A DNA stretch of 64,000 nucleotides from Aeromicrobium erythreum (GCF_001509405.1 NZ_CP011502.1:1984001-2048000); one strand, 5' to 3'. Shown: positions 10,155 to 23,589, numbered from the stretch's first letter. Numbers and translations: made by a program. The notes: generated from the letters alone by a model not told the origin.

Positions 10155-10391
10155 TCAGTTGCTCACCTTCAGCAGGAGGCCCAGCAGGATGACCGAGACC
10201 GTCCACACGACGGCGATGCCGACGGTGATGCGGTCGAGGTTGCGCTCGGCCACGGACGAGCCACCGAGGGAGCTGGAGATGCCGCCGCCGAACATGTCGG
10301 ACAGACCGCCTCCGCGTCCCTTGTGCATGAGGATCAGGACGATCATGAGCAGGCTCGAGATCGTCAGCACGGACGACAACAGGATGATCAC
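10155..10391 (-). CDS. secG: Preprotein translocase subunit SecG
   Basis: SecG is the small accessory subunit of the SecYEG membrane channel. The 78-residue product begins VIILLSSVLTISS from a GTG at 10391. It has two membrane helices separated by the glycine-rich loop HKGRGGGLSDMFGGG that marks the family. The frame is open further upstream, but that part has no SecG similarity. It lies 16 bases after tpiA and directly before rbpA, the usual actinobacterial order. Confidence 0.93.
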   Translation of the reverse strand: MIILLSSVLTISSLLMIVLILMHKGRGGGLSDMFGGGISSSLGGSSVAERNLDRITVGIAVVWTVSVILLGLLLKVSN

Positions 10392-10407
10392 AGGTTCAGG
10401 TCTTCCA

Positions 10408-11202
10408 TCAGGAGGGCAGGGCCGGCATGTCGTAGAACCGGGCGATGGCGGCGAACTCCTCCGCCTGGAGGCTCGCACCGCCGACCAGGGCGCCGTCCAC
10501 GTCGGACTTGGCCATGATCGCGGCGATGTTGGCCGCCTTCACCGATCCGCCGTACAGGATACGCACCGCCTGCGCCGCCTCGGAAGAGCAGGTCTCGGCG
10601 ATCCGGGACCGGATGGCCGCACACACCTCCTGCGCGTCCTCGGGCGTGGCCACCTCGCCGGTGCCGATGGCCCAGACGGGCTCGTAGGCGACGACGAGGC
10701 CCGCGACCTGCTCGGGCGTCAGCCCGGCGAGCGAGCCGTCGAGCTGGTCGAGCGTGTACGCGACGTGGTCGCCGGCCTGGCGGACCTCCAGCCCCTCGCC
10801 CACGCAGACGATCGGCGTGATGTCGGCGGCCAGGGCCCGCGTGGCCTTGGCGTTCACCACCGCGTCGGTCTCGCCGTGGTACTCACGACGCTCGGAGTGG
10901 CCGACGACGACGTAGGAGCAGCCGAGCTTGGCGAGCATCGCTGCCGTGACCTCGCCGGTGTACGCCCCGCCGTCGTGCTCGGACACGTCCTGCGCGCCGT
11001 AGCGGATGGGCAGCCGATCGCCGTCGACGAGCGTCTGCACGCTGCGGATGTCGGTGAAGGGCGGGATGACGACGACCTCGGACCGGGCGGCGTCGTGCTT
11101 CTTGTCCTGCAGGGTCCAGGCCAGCTTCTGCACCAGGACGACGGCCTCCTGGTGGTTGAGGTTGGACTTCCAGTTGCCCGCCATGAGAGGGGTGCGTGCC
11201 AT
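10408..11202 (-). CDS. tpiA: Triose-phosphate isomerase
   Basis: It interconverts dihydroxyacetone phosphate and glyceraldehyde 3-phosphate. The 264-residue TIM barrel shows the catalytic lysine in AGNWKSN, the electrophilic histidine in VVGHSERR, the catalytic base in [11 protein letters not shown], and the phosphate loop GGSVKAAN. Its ATG shares one base with the pgk stop, so the lower glycolysis genes gap, pgk and tpiA form one translationally coupled unit. Confidence 0.97.
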   Translation of the reverse strand: MARTPLMAGNWKSNLNHQEAVVLVQKLAWTLQDKKHDAARSEVVVIPPFTDIRSVQTLVDGDRLPIRYGAQDVSEHDGGAYTGEVTAAMLAKLGCSYVVVGHSERREYHGETDAVVNAKATRALAADITPIVCVGEGLEVRQAGDHVAYTLDQLDGSLAGLTPEQVAGLVVAYEPVWAIGTGEVATPEDAQEVCAAIRSRIAETCSSEAAQAVRILYGGSVKAANIAAIMAKSDVDGALVGGASLQAEEFAAIARFYDMPALPS

Positions 11203-12419
11203 CAGGACTCCTTCTCGAGGATCTGCAGGCCGGGCAGGGTCTTGCCCTCGAGGTACTCGAGGCTCGCGCCGCCCCCGGTGGAGATGTGGCCGAACTGGTC
11301 GTCGGTGAAGCCGAGCTGGCGCACCGCCGCGGCGGAGTCGCCCCCGCCGACGACCGACAGTCCGTCGACCTCGGTGAGCGCCTGCGCGACGGCCTTCGTG
11401 CCGGCCGCGAACGCCTCGAACTCGAACACGCCCATGGGGCCGTTCCAGAAGACGGTGCGCGCGCCGCGCACGACCTCGGCGAAGCGCTCGGCGCTCTCCG
11501 GGCCGATGTCGAGGCCCATCTGGTCGTCGGGCATCGCGTCGGCGGCGACGACCGTGGCCGGGGCGTCGGCCGAGAACTCCGGCGCGACGACGACGTCGGT
11601 CGGGAGCACGAGGTCGACGCCCCGCGCGGCAGCGCGCTCGACGTACTCGCGGGCGACGTCGAGCTGGTCGGCCTCGAGCAGCGAGGAGCCGACGTCGTGG
11701 CCCTGCGCCTTGAGGAACGTGAAGACCATGCCGCCGCCGATGAGCAGGCTGTCGGCCTTCTCGATCAGGTTGTCGATGACGCCCAGCTTGTCGGAGACCT
11801 TCGACCCGCCCAGCACGACGACGTAGGGGCGCTCGGGCGACTCGGTGAGCCGCTCCAGCACCTCCACCTCGGCCTGCACGAGACCGCCGACCACGGCCGG
11901 GAGCCGCGTGGCGACGTCGTAGACGCTGGCCTGCTTGCGGTGCACGACCCCGAACCCGTCGGAGACGAACACGTCGGCCAGCGCCGCGAGCTCGTCGGCG
12001 AACGCGCCGCGGACGGCGTCGTCCTTGCTCGTCTCGCCCTCGTTGAAGCGGACGTTCTCGAGCACGGCCACCTGGCCGTCCTGCAGCGCCGCGGTGATCC
12101 GCTGCGCCTCGGTGCCGACGGTGTCGTTGGCGAACAGCACGGGCGTGCCGAGCAACTCGGCGAGGCGCTCGGCCACGGGCTCCAGCGAGTAGGCGGGGTC
12201 CGGCGCACCCTTCGGCCGGCCGAGGTGCGCGGTGACGAGCACGCGCGCACCGGCACCGGCGAGCTTCTGGATGGTCGGGACGCTGGCGCGCACGCGGCCG
12301 TCGTCGGTGATCGTGCTGCCGTCCAGCGGCACGTTCAGGTCGCTGCGGACCAGCACCCGCGTGCCGCTGAGGTCTCCCCCGCGGCTCGCGAGCAGGTCGT
12401 CGATCGTCTGGGCCGCCAC
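11202..12419 (-). CDS. pgk: Phosphoglycerate kinase
   Basis: It moves the phosphate of 1,3-bisphosphoglycerate to ADP. The 405-residue protein has the N-terminal [13 protein letters not shown] signature, the hinge region with [11 protein letters not shown], and the C-terminal nucleotide loop [12 protein letters not shown]. The start is a GTG one base after the gap stop. It is the middle gene of the gap-pgk-tpiA set. Confidence 0.97.
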   Translation of the reverse strand: MAAQTIDDLLASRGGDLSGTRVLVRSDLNVPLDGSTITDDGRVRASVPTIQKLAGAGARVLVTAHLGRPKGAPDPAYSLEPVAERLAELLGTPVLFANDTVGTEAQRITAALQDGQVAVLENVRFNEGETSKDDAVRGAFADELAALADVFVSDGFGVVHRKQASVYDVATRLPAVVGGLVQAEVEVLERLTESPERPYVVVLGGSKVSDKLGVIDNLIEKADSLLIGGGMVFTFLKAQGHDVGSSLLEADQLDVAREYVERAAARGVDLVLPTDVVVAPEFSADAPATVVAADAMPDDQMGLDIGPESAERFAEVVRGARTVFWNGPMGVFEFEAFAAGTKAVAQALTEVDGLSVVGGGDSAAAVRQLGFTDDQFGHISTGGGASLEYLEGKTLPGLQILEKES

Positions 12420-12420
12420 G

Positions 12421-13470
<1,050 letters not shown>

Positions 13471-13487
13471 CTATCGAGTCGCGTCGG

Positions 13488-14273
13488 CTACCGGCGAGTC
13501 GCCCGCACCACGGTCGCGCCGAGGTCGTCGTCGGTGAGCACGTCGACGTGCCAGTCGGCCGGGGCGAAGCCGGCGACGGTGAGCGGCGCCTGGCGCCTGG
13601 AGGTCTCGACCAGCACCCGTCCTCCGCGGCGGACCCAGGCCCCGGCGTCTGCTGCGACGCGCCGGTGCAGCACCACGCCGTCGGCGCCACCGTCGAGCGC
13701 GGTCGCGGACTCGTGGTCGCGGGCCTCGCGCGGCAGCGTGACGAGGTCTGCCGTCGGAACGTAGGGCGCGTTCACGAGCAGCAGGTCCACACGCCCGGCC
13801 AGGTCGGCGGGCAGCGCGTCGAGCAGGTCTCCCTGGTGGACCTCGCCGACGCCGTCGAGGTTGTCGCGGGCACAAGCACAGGCCGTCGGGTCGACGTCGG
13901 CCGCGTGCAGCTCGAGGTGGGGCACCGAGCGGGAGACCGCGAGCCCCAGGGCCCCCGACCCGCAGCACAGGTCGACGACCACGGCGCGGGCCTCGCGGTC
14001 GACGACCTCGAGGGCCGCGTGGACGAGGGCGGCGGAGCGGCGCCGCGGCACGAAGACGCCCGGCCGCAGCCGTACGCGCACGCCGTCGAGCTCGGCCCAG
14101 CCGAGCACCTGCTCGAGCGGCTCGCCGGCGACCCGTCGAGCGACCATGTCGTGGAGCGGACGGCCCGCCTCGTGCTCGGCGAGCAGCAGACGCGCCTCGT
14201 CGTCGGCGAACACGCACCCGGCGGCGCGCAGACGGGCCGCGACGGCGTCGGCGTCAGGCCTCGGGGAGCGCAT
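13488..14273 (-). CDS. PrmC-like putative protein N5-glutamine methyltransferase
   Basis: This 261-residue SAM-dependent methyltransferase is related to PrmC/HemK, which methylates the GGQ glutamine of release factors. The SAM loop is [12 protein letters not shown] and the acidic end of the next strand is ADVDP. The catalytic tetrapeptide reads NAPY instead of the usual NPPY, as in the actinobacterial PrmC-related group of unknown substrate. The ATG at 14273 lies inside the 3' end of whiA, a 20-base overlap, so it is coupled to whiA. A true prmC is expected elsewhere in the genome, beside prfA. Confidence 0.85.
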   Translation of the reverse strand: MRSPRPDADAVAARLRAAGCVFADDEARLLLAEHEAGRPLHDMVARRVAGEPLEQVLGWAELDGVRVRLRPGVFVPRRRSAALVHAALEVVDREARAVVVDLCCGSGALGLAVSRSVPHLELHAADVDPTACACARDNLDGVGEVHQGDLLDALPADLAGRVDLLLVNAPYVPTADLVTLPREARDHESATALDGGADGVVLHRRVAADAGAWVRRGGRVLVETSRRQAPLTVAGFAPADWHVDVLTDDDLGATVVRATRR

Positions 14274-15237
14274 CCTCGTTGACGCTCGCCTCGGTGTCGG
14301 GGATGCCGAGGTCGGACGCGCGCTTGTCGGCCATGGCCAGGAGGCGGCGGATACGACCCGCGATCGCGTCCTTCGTGAGCGGGGGCTCGTGCAGGGCACC
14401 GAGCTCCTCGAGGCTGGCCTGCCGGTGCTCGACGCGCAGGTCGCCGGCCATCCGCAGGTGGTCCGGGACGTCCTCGCCGAGGATCTCCAGCGCGCGCTGT
14501 GCCCGGGCTCCGGCAGCGACCGCCGCGCGGGCCGAGCGACGCAGGTTGGCGTCGTCGAAGTTCGCGAGCCGGTTGGCGGTGGCACGCACTTCGCGGCGCA
14601 TGCGGCGCTCCTCCCACGCCAGCAGCGTCTCGTGCGCCCCGAGGCGGGTCAGGAGCGCACCGATGGCCTCGCCGTCGCGGATGACGACGCGGTCGCCACC
14701 GCGCACCTCACGCGCCTTGGCGCTGATGCCGAGCCGGCGCGCGGCGCCCACGAGCGCCAGCGCCGCCTCGGGACCGGGGCAGCTCACCTCGAGCGCCGAC
14801 GAGCGGCCGGGCTCGGTGAGCGAGCCGTGCGCGAGGAACGTGCCGCGCCAGGCGGCGACGGAGTCGCACGACGCACCGGAGACGATCTGCGGCGGCAGCC
14901 CGCGGACGGGGCGACCGCTCGCGTCGATGAGGCCGGTCTGGCGGGCGAGCGCCTCACCGTCCTTGGCCACCCGCACCACGTAGTGCGTGCCCTTGCGCAG
15001 ATTGGTGCCCTGGACGACGAGGATCTCGCTCGCGTGCCCGTAGACCTCCTGGATGTCGCGGCGCAGACGCCGCGCGACGGCGCCGGTGTCGAGCTCGGCC
15101 TCCACCACGATGCGACCCGCCACGATGTGCAGACCGCCGGCGAAGCGCAGCATCGAGGCGACCTCCGCCTTGCGGCAGCACGCCTTCGTCACCGTGGTGC
15201 TCGCGAGCTCCGACTTGACCTGAGCCGTCATGGCCAT
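14254..15237 (-). CDS. whiA: Sporulation/cell-division regulator WhiA
   Basis: WhiA is a DNA-binding protein with an N-terminal LAGLIDADG homing-endonuclease-like fold that has lost nuclease activity, and a C-terminal helix-turn-helix. It governs division and sporulation genes in actinobacteria. The 327-residue product begins [18 protein letters not shown] lies 9 bases before the ATG at 15237, which makes this start better than a TTG five codons upstream. It follows yvcK and rapZ, the order conserved across Gram-positive bacteria. Confidence 0.96.
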   Translation of the reverse strand: MAMTAQVKSELASTTVTKACCRKAEVASMLRFAGGLHIVAGRIVVEAELDTGAVARRLRRDIQEVYGHASEILVVQGTNLRKGTHYVVRVAKDGEALARQTGLIDASGRPVRGLPPQIVSGASCDSVAAWRGTFLAHGSLTEPGRSSALEVSCPGPEAALALVGAARRLGISAKAREVRGGDRVVIRDGEAIGALLTRLGAHETLLAWEERRMRREVRATANRLANFDDANLRRSARAAVAAGARAQRALEILGEDVPDHLRMAGDLRVEHRQASLEELGALHEPPLTKDAIAGRIRRLLAMADKRASDLGIPDTEASVNEDALPEA

Positions 15238-15275
15238 GCGGGCGTCCTCCAACGTCGTCGCGTGCAGTCAGACCC

Positions 15276-16244
15276 TCACTGTATGCCCGCGCGCAAGAAC
15301 CCTTCGAAGGCCCGGGCCAGCCGGGCGGGGTCGTGCTGGTCGGCGCCCCGGGCGACCGCGACGTCGGCCGCCACGACGCGTGCGCCGAGCGACTGCGCGG
15401 CCCGCTCGAGCACGCCTGCGTCGTCGACGAGCGAGTGGTCGGCGAGGACGACGTCGAGCCGTAGGTCGGGGGCGTGCGCGGCGAGCACCTCGAGGTGGTC
15501 GGTCGGCGAGAGCCCCTCGGTCTCGCCCTCCTGCTCGCTGAGGTTGAGCACGAGCGCGCGGCGCGCCGACGTGCGCTCGAGCGCGTCGCGCAGCTGCGGC
15601 ACCAGCAGGTTCGGCATGACCGAGGTGAACCACGAGCCGGGGCCGACGACGACCCAGTCGGCCGCCTCCACGGCCTCGACGGCCTCGGGACACGCCGGCG
15701 GGTCCTCCGGGTCGAGCCGGACGCTCACCACCTGCCCGTCGACGGACGCGACCTGCGCCTGGCCGCGCACCACGGTGAGCCGGTCGGGGTCTGCGCGCAG
15801 GTGCACGTCCGCCTCGATGTGCAACGGGACGGCGGCCATGGGGAGCACCCGGCCCCGCGCGCCGAGGAGGTCGCCGACGAGGTCGAGCCCGGCGACGTGG
15901 TCGTCGAGGATCCCCCAGATCGCCGCGATGAGCAGGTTGCCGACGGCGTGCTGGTCGAGCGGGCCGTCGCTACTGAAGCGGTGCTGCAGGACCGTGGCCC
16001 ACTGCCGGCCCCACTGGTCGTCGGCGCACAGGGCGGCGAGCGCCATCCGCAGGTCGCCGGGCGGCAGCACCCCGAGCTCCTCGCGCAGCCGGCCGGAAGA
16101 GCCGCCGTTGTCGGCGACGGTGACGATGCCGGTGAGCTGGGTGTCGAGCAGACGCAGCGCGGACAGGCTCGCGGCCAGCCCGTGCCCGCCGCCGAGGGCG
16201 ACGACCCGGACGCCGCCGGGAGGTGCCGTCGGCGGGGTGGTCAC
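15276..16244 (-). CDS. yvcK: YvcK-family gluconeogenesis factor (CofD-like)
   Basis: YvcK proteins bind UDP-sugars and are needed for growth on gluconeogenic carbon sources and for cell-wall placement. In mycobacteria the homologue is CuvA. The 322-residue product has the N-terminal VVALGGGHGLAASLSAL nucleotide motif and the TVADNGGSSGRLR segment of the CofD/YvcK fold. The GTG start overlaps the end of rapZ by 4 bases, and whiA follows 38 bases later. Confidence 0.94.
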   Translation of the reverse strand: MTTPPTAPPGGVRVVALGGGHGLAASLSALRLLDTQLTGIVTVADNGGSSGRLREELGVLPPGDLRMALAALCADDQWGRQWATVLQHRFSSDGPLDQHAVGNLLIAAIWGILDDHVAGLDLVGDLLGARGRVLPMAAVPLHIEADVHLRADPDRLTVVRGQAQVASVDGQVVSVRLDPEDPPACPEAVEAVEAADWVVVGPGSWFTSVMPNLLVPQLRDALERTSARRALVLNLSEQEGETEGLSPTDHLEVLAAHAPDLRLDVVLADHSLVDDAGVLERAAQSLGARVVAADVAVARGADQHDPARLARAFEGFLRAGIQ

Positions 16245-17101
16245 TCGCGCCCCAGGTCGCGGTGGACGACGAGCGTGCGCACGCCGTGGCCGCGCAGCCG
16301 CTCGGCGAACGCCTCGGACATGGCGACGCTGCGGTGACGTCCGCCGGTGCAGCCGATCGCGATGGTCAGGAAGCGCTTGTCCTCGTGCAGGAACCCGTCG
16401 GTGAGCATGTCGACGAGGTTCTCGTAGGAGTCGAGGAACTCCTCGGCCTTCGGCTGGCTGAGCACGTACTCGCTGACCGGGGCGTCGAGGCCGCTCATCG
16501 GCCGGAGCTCCTCGACCCAGTACGGGTTGGGCAGGAAGCGCATGTCGGCGACCATGTCGGCGTCGATGGGGATGCCGTACTTGAAGCCGAACGACATCAC
16601 CGACGCCCGCAGCCCCAGGGCACCGGGCTCCTCGAACGCGGCCTGGACCCGCCGGGCGAGGTGGTGGATGTTGAGCCGCGTCGTGTCGATGACGATGTCG
16701 GCGCGACCGCGGACCGTGCGCAGCAGCTCGCGCTCGCGGTTGAAGCCGTCGAGCAGCCGTCCCTCCATGCTGAGCGGGTGCGGTCGGCGCGCGGCCTCCT
16801 GACGGCGGACGAGGACCTCGTCGGCGGCCTCGAGGTAGAGCACGCGCGCCCGGATGCCGCGCTCGCGCAGCGACTCGAGCGCGTCGGTGAGGCCACCGAA
16901 GAACGCACCGGAGCGGGAGTCGACGACGACGGCCAGACGCGGGACGTCGGCGCCCTGGACGGCGTCGACGGCCTCCTCGATCATCGCGGCGGGCAGGTTG
17001 TCGATGACGTAGTAGCCGAGCTTCTCGAGCGCCTTCGCGGCGGTGCCGCGACCCGCACCGGTCATGCCGGTGACGACGACGAAGGTGGTCAGCGGGGTCA
17101 T
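16241..17101 (-). CDS. rapZ: RNase adapter / nucleotide-binding protein RapZ
   Basis: This 286-residue P-loop protein belongs to the RapZ/YvcJ family, which binds nucleotides or glucosamine 6-phosphate and, in enterobacteria, guides RNase E to small RNAs. The C-terminal [18 protein letters not shown] is highly typical. The Walker A reads [14 protein letters not shown]: the lysine is replaced by arginine, as in other actinobacteria, and the next residue is glycine rather than serine, which is less usual. It overlaps uvrC by 4 bases and yvcK by 4 bases. Confidence 0.94.
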   Translation of the reverse strand: MTPLTTFVVVTGMTGAGRGTAAKALEKLGYYVIDNLPAAMIEEAVDAVQGADVPRLAVVVDSRSGAFFGGLTDALESLRERGIRARVLYLEAADEVLVRRQEAARRPHPLSMEGRLLDGFNRERELLRTVRGRADIVIDTTRLNIHHLARRVQAAFEEPGALGLRASVMSFGFKYGIPIDADMVADMRFLPNPYWVEELRPMSGLDAPVSEYVLSQPKAEEFLDSYENLVDMLTDGFLHEDKRFLTIAIGCTGGRHRSVAMSEAFAERLRGHGVRTLVVHRDLGRE

Positions 17102-19038
17102 CGGTCCTCCACGATCTCCCCCGTCGCGGTGTCGACGGTGGGCCCGGGCGTGTCGGCGGCGAGTGCCGCCACGACGGATTCTGCCGTAGCGCGTCCGAAC
17201 CCGGGCACGGCCGCCACCTCCTCGACGCTCGCGGCGCGGATCTTGCGGACCGACCCGAACGCCGCCATGAGGGCCTTGCGCCGGCTCGGCCCGAGCCCCG
17301 GGACGTCGTCGAGCGCGCTGCCGGTCATGGCCTTCGCACGACGCTGCCGGTGGTGGGTGATCGCGAAGCGGTGCGCCTCGTCGCGCACGCGCTGCAGGAG
17401 GTAGAGCGCCTCACTGGTGCGCGGGAAGATGACGGGGTCGACGTCCTGCGGCACCCACACCTCCTCCAGCCGCTTCGCGAGCCCGCACAGGGCGACGTCG
17501 GTGATGCCGAGCTCGTCCATGGCCGCCTGGGCCGCCGCGACCTGCGGCGGGCCGCCGTCGACGACGACCAGCCCGGGCGCGTACGCGAACTTGCGCGGCA
17601 GCCCGGTCTCGGGGTCGATGCCGGGCACCTCGTCGCCCTCCTTGCGCGCCTTCAGCAGCCGCTGGAAGCGTCGGGTGATGACCTCGTGCATGGCGGCGAC
17701 GTCGCTCTGGCCCTCGTGACGGATGGTGAAGCGGCGGTACTCGCCCTTGCGCGGCAGACCGTCCTCGAAGACCACCATGGAGGCGACGATCTCGGTGCCC
17801 TGCAGGTTCGACACGTCGTAGCACTCGATGCGCAGCGGCGCGGTGGGCAGGTCGAGGTACTCCTGGATCTCCTCGAGCGCCTTGCTCCGCGCGGTGAGGT
17901 CGCCGGCGCGCTTGAGCTTGTGCCGGGCCATGACCTGCTGCGCGTTCTGCTCGACGGTCTCGAGCAGGCGCTTCTTGTCGCCGCGCTGCGGCACCCGGAT
18001 CCGCACCGGACCGCCGCGCAGCTCGGTGAGCAGCTCGGTGACGGCGTCGACGTCGGCGGGCAGCTCGGGCACGAGCACCTGGCGCGGGATGGCCTCGGTG
18101 GTGGTGTTCTCGTACAGGGTCATGACGGCGCGCTGCACGAGCTCGGGGAAGTCGGCGTCGTCGGCCTTGTCGGCGACCCACCCGCGCTGGCCGCGGATGC
18201 GTCCGCCACGGACGGAGAAGATCTGCACGGCCACCTCGAGGGGGTCGTCGACGAAGCCGAGCACGTCGGCGTCGGTGCCGTCGCCGAGCACGACCGTCTG
18301 CTTCTCGAGCGCCCGACGGAGAGCCCCGAGGTCGTCGCGGTACTTCGCGGCCAGCTCGTACTCCTGCTGCTCCGCGGCGTGGCGCATCTTCTGTTCGATG
18401 CCCTTGACGAAGCCGGAGGTCTGCCCGCCCATGAACGCCATGAAGTCGTCGACGATGTCGCGGTGCTCCTCGGGCGTGACCCGTCCGACGCACGGCGCGG
18501 CGCACTTGCCGATGTCGCCGAGGAGGCAGGGACGCCCGATGCCCTGCGCTCGTCGGTAGACGCCGGCGGAGCAGGAGCGCATCGGGAAAACGCGCAGCAG
18601 CGTGTCGACGGTGTCGCGGATGGCCCAGGCGTGGCCGTAGGGGCCGAAGTAGCGCACGCCCTTGCGCTGCGCACCGCGCATGACCTGCACGCGCGGCACC
18701 TCCTCGCCGACCGTGACCGCGAGCCACGGGTAGCTCTTGTCGTCGCGGTACTTGACGTTGAACCGCGGGTCGAACTCCTTGATCCACGTGTACTCGAGCT
18801 GCAGCGCCTCGACCTCGGTGGTGACCACGGTCCAGTCGACCGACGCGGCCGTGGTGACCATGCGCGCGGTGCGCTCGTGCAGGCCCGCGACGTCCTGGAA
18901 GTAGGAGTTGAGCCGGGCGCGGAGGGACTTCGCCTTCCCGACGTAGATCACCCTCCCCTGCGCGTCCCGGAACCGGTACACCCCGGGCTCGACGGGGATC
19001 TCCCCCGGAGCCGGCCGATAGGTCGCTGGATCCGCCAC
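17098..19038 (-). CDS. uvrC: Excinuclease ABC subunit C
   Basis: UvrC makes both incisions in nucleotide excision repair after UvrAB loads UvrB on damage. The 646-residue protein has, in order, a GIY-YIG nuclease domain ([19 protein letters not shown] near 18-38), a four-cysteine stretch, a UVR helix pair near 205-240, the RNase H-like 3' domain ([11 protein letters not shown]), and two helix-hairpin-helix units at the C-terminus. It heads the uvrC-rapZ-yvcK-whiA run. Its start is 37 bases from the left end of the palindrome-bounded cassette that separates it from uvrA. Confidence 0.97.
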   Translation of the reverse strand: MADPATYRPAPGEIPVEPGVYRFRDAQGRVIYVGKAKSLRARLNSYFQDVAGLHERTARMVTTAASVDWTVVTTEVEALQLEYTWIKEFDPRFNVKYRDDKSYPWLAVTVGEEVPRVQVMRGAQRKGVRYFGPYGHAWAIRDTVDTLLRVFPMRSCSAGVYRRAQGIGRPCLLGDIGKCAAPCVGRVTPEEHRDIVDDFMAFMGGQTSGFVKGIEQKMRHAAEQQEYELAAKYRDDLGALRRALEKQTVVLGDGTDADVLGFVDDPLEVAVQIFSVRGGRIRGQRGWVADKADDADFPELVQRAVMTLYENTTTEAIPRQVLVPELPADVDAVTELLTELRGGPVRIRVPQRGDKKRLLETVEQNAQQVMARHKLKRAGDLTARSKALEEIQEYLDLPTAPLRIECYDVSNLQGTEIVASMVVFEDGLPRKGEYRRFTIRHEGQSDVAAMHEVITRRFQRLLKARKEGDEVPGIDPETGLPRKFAYAPGLVVVDGGPPQVAAAQAAMDELGITDVALCGLAKRLEEVWVPQDVDPVIFPRTSEALYLLQRVRDEAHRFAITHHRQRRAKAMTGSALDDVPGLGPSRRKALMAAFGSVRKIRAASVEEVAAVPGFGRATAESVVAALAADTPGPTVDTATGEIVEDR

Positions 19039-19076
19039 TCCCCCACCCTACGAGCCCCCACCGACACCCTCGACGG

Positions 19077-19102
19077 AGATTCCCAGGTCGACCTGGGAAT
19101 CT
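19077..19102. repeat. Perfect 26-bp palindrome, left border
   Basis: The 26 bases are their own reverse complement, centred on TCGA at 19088-19091. The core reads ATTCCCAGGTCGACCTGGGA. The same sequence recurs at the right border. Confidence 0.95.
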
Positions 19103-19109
19103 GCGACGG

Positions 19110-19169
19110 AGCACGGGAATCTCAACGAAGCACGGCTTGCTCCCCGTGCTTCGCTGAGATTCCCGTGCT
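19110..19169. repeat. Long stem-loop inside the left border
   Basis: Bases 19110-19135 pair with 19144-19169 at 25 of 26 positions around an 8-base loop. The stem contains GGGAATCTCA and its complement, linking it by sequence to the border palindrome. Its right arm resembles bases 20303-20322 on the far side of the gene (17 of 20 identical). Confidence 0.92.
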
Positions 19170-19271
19170 TCGTGCCGGCCGTCCACACCGGGTTCAGCGG
19201 ATGGTCGCTGTCGTCCACAGGGCTGAGAAGCGGCGTTCCGACTTCCCCGAGCAGACGCCAGGCTCGGAGGC

Positions 19272-20255
19272 ATGAACGAGGTCGAGCACGCCGCGAGAGA
19301 ACGAGGAGGGTTCGTGCTCCGATCGGACCTTCTCGCTCTGGGGTGGAGCGACCAGAGCATCGCGGCGCACCTGATGGCAGGTGTGTTGACACGAATCCGG
19401 GTCGGGACCTACGCCCTCCCGCACTTCCTCGCGTCCCTCGACCGGGAGCAGCGTCACCTGCTCCTCGCCCGCAGTGTGCTGGCGAAGTTCGCGCCAGGGA
19501 GCATGGCATTGTCGCACCACAGTGCAGCAATCGCGCACGGCATGGCCACGTGGGCGGTCGACCTGCAAGTCGTCCACGTGATGAGGCTCGATCCGGGTTC
19601 GGCACGGTCGGAGTCGGGAGTGCACCACCATCGAAGGCTCGACGGCGTTGAGGTCGTCGAGACTCTCTCTGGTCTTCCCGCGGTGCGAGCCGACCACGCT
19701 GCGTTTCAGGTGGCGTGCGGTCAGGACGTCCGGCGCGCGCTCGTCGTCATGGACTCGGCGCTGCACCTGGGCCTGGCCGAACGCGCAGCGCTCCAGGAGG
19801 CCACCGGACGCTTCCGGGGATGGCAGGGGTCACGGCTGGCTCGACTCGTCGTGCGTCGGGCGGACCCCGGAGCCCACACAGCGGCCGAGTCGCTGCTCCG
19901 GCAGGTGTGCTTCGAGGCCGGACTACCGATACCGGTCACGCAGTTCCCTGTCGCCGACGATCGCGGGGAGGTCTTCGCCTGGACCGACGTCGGATGGCCG
20001 GAGCATCGTCACGTCGGCGAGGTCGACGGTCGGCGCAAGTACTGGCGCGACCTTCGGCCGGGTGAGGATGCGAGCGACGTCGTCGTGCGCGAGAAGCACC
20101 GGGAGGACCGCATCCGACGCCGTGACTTCGGCGTCTCTCGTGCCACCTTCTCGGAGGTGACGCCGAAGCACGCAGGGGCCACGGGGCGACGCATCGCCCA
20201 CGAGCTCGAGCAGTCCGACCGCATCTATCGCCGCCGTCGCCGCCACATCGCGTGA
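19272..20255 (+). CDS. AbiEi-like winged-helix protein with PD-(D/E)xK-like C-terminal domain
   Basis: The 327-residue product has an N-terminal helix-turn-helix segment (VLRSDLLALGWSDQSIAAHL, 15-34, then LTRIRVGTYAL) like the antitoxin AbiEi of type IV toxin-antitoxin systems. The C-terminus resembles DUF559/Vsr-like nuclease folds: E206, D239 in WTDVGWPE, then GEVDGRRKY at 249-257. No AbiEii toxin is adjacent, so it is an orphan. GGAGG lies one base before the ATG, too close for a normal ribosome site, but no earlier in-frame start exists. Its lower internal GC and flanking palindromes set it apart from its neighbours. It could be a regulator, a nuclease or the enzyme of a mobile cassette; its function is unknown. 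Confidence 0.8.
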   Translation: MNEVEHAARERGGFVLRSDLLALGWSDQSIAAHLMAGVLTRIRVGTYALPHFLASLDREQRHLLLARSVLAKFAPGSMALSHHSAAIAHGMATWAVDLQVVHVMRLDPGSARSESGVHHHRRLDGVEVVETLSGLPAVRADHAAFQVACGQDVRRALVVMDSALHLGLAERAALQEATGRFRGWQGSRLARLVVRRADPGAHTAAESLLRQVCFEAGLPIPVTQFPVADDRGEVFAWTDVGWPEHRHVGEVDGRRKYWRDLRPGEDASDVVVREKHREDRIRRRDFGVSRATFSEVTPKHAGATGRRIAHELEQSDRIYRRRRRHIA

Positions 20256-20270
20256 CCGAAGCGTAGAGAT

Positions 20271-20308
20271 CTCAGCGGCGCACGGAAACCTCTCCGTGCG
20301 CCGCTGAG
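20271..20308. repeat. 16-bp stem-loop after the AbiEi-like gene
   Basis: Bases 20271-20286 and 20293-20308 are perfect reverse complements around a 6-base loop. It starts 16 bases after the stop codon and may terminate this transcript. Confidence 0.9.
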
Positions 20309-20321
20309 TTTCCCGTGCTCG

Positions 20322-20355
20322 GCGGAGATTCCCAGGTCGACCTGGGAATCTCCGC
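20322..20355. repeat. Perfect 34-bp palindrome, right border
   Basis: The 34 bases are self-complementary, centred on TCGA at 20337-20340. The inner 26 are identical to the left border palindrome. It begins 6 bases beyond the uvrA stop, so it can also serve as the uvrA terminator. Confidence 0.95.
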
Positions 20356-20360
20356 TCCGG

Positions 20361-23222
<2,862 letters not shown>

Positions 23223-23340
23223 GAGCGTCCCTCCAGGGCTACGAAGACAGGAGTATGCATACGTGCTCGACCCTAGTCGCGACCGCCGACAGAAACACCT
23301 CGGGCGACGGTGACCTCACCCACGGCCCCGGCGCCGCGCC

Positions 23341-23547
23341 TCAGGGGGCGGTGCTCATCTGTGCCGCGGAGCTCAGGATGCCCAGCACCACGAGGACGAG
23401 CAGCACGATGCCGCTCACGAACAGCACGCCGCCCCGCTCACCGGCGCTCTCCCGCTTGCGACGCTGGCCGACGACGATCATCACGATCGGCACGGCCAGC
23501 ACGATGGCGAAGCCGATCAGTCGTCCTGCGAGCTCTGCACCGTTCAT
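23341..23547 (-). CDS. Small two-helix membrane protein
   Basis: This 68-residue product is not recognised as a named family. Residues about 9-27 (RLIGFAIVLAVPIVMIVVG) and 43-60 (LFVSGIVLLVLVVLGIL) form two membrane segments joined by a basic loop (QRRKRESAGERGG). GGGGAGCGGACG precedes the ATG. It reads toward uvrA, 118 bases away, and stands back to back with the MBL hydrolase gene. Small membrane proteins of this type often accompany uvrA in actinobacteria without a known role. Confidence 0.65.
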   Translation of the reverse strand: MNGAELAGRLIGFAIVLAVPIVMIVVGQRRKRESAGERGGVLFVSGIVLLVLVVLGILSSAAQMSTAP

Positions 23548-23589
23548 CGTCCGCTCCCCTGCTCCCCGACCGGGCCGCTCCCGTCCGCC

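Larger units (their letters stand above)
19075..20355. mobile_element. Candidate palindrome-bounded cassette carrying an AbiEi-like gene
   Basis: A 28-base sequence is identical at 19075-19102 and 20324-20351. Within each copy the central 26 bases form a perfect palindrome around GTCGAC, so the two ends are at once direct and inverted repeats. The enclosed 1.2 kb holds one right-reading gene plus two further strong stem-loops sharing the GAGATTCCC/GGGAATCTC core. The cassette separates uvrC and uvrA, which both read left. No transposase is present and no target duplication is visible outside the ends, so movement is inferred. Confidence 0.5.

Noticed and set aside
19272..20255. Complete type IV AbiE toxin-antitoxin pair
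   Set aside because: Only the AbiEi-like half is present. The flanking genes are uvrC and uvrA, so there is no toxin partner.
23223..23280. LexA (SOS) box before uvrA
   Set aside because: The closest match, TCGAGCACGTATGCAT, keeps only part of the left half-site and lacks GTTCGA.
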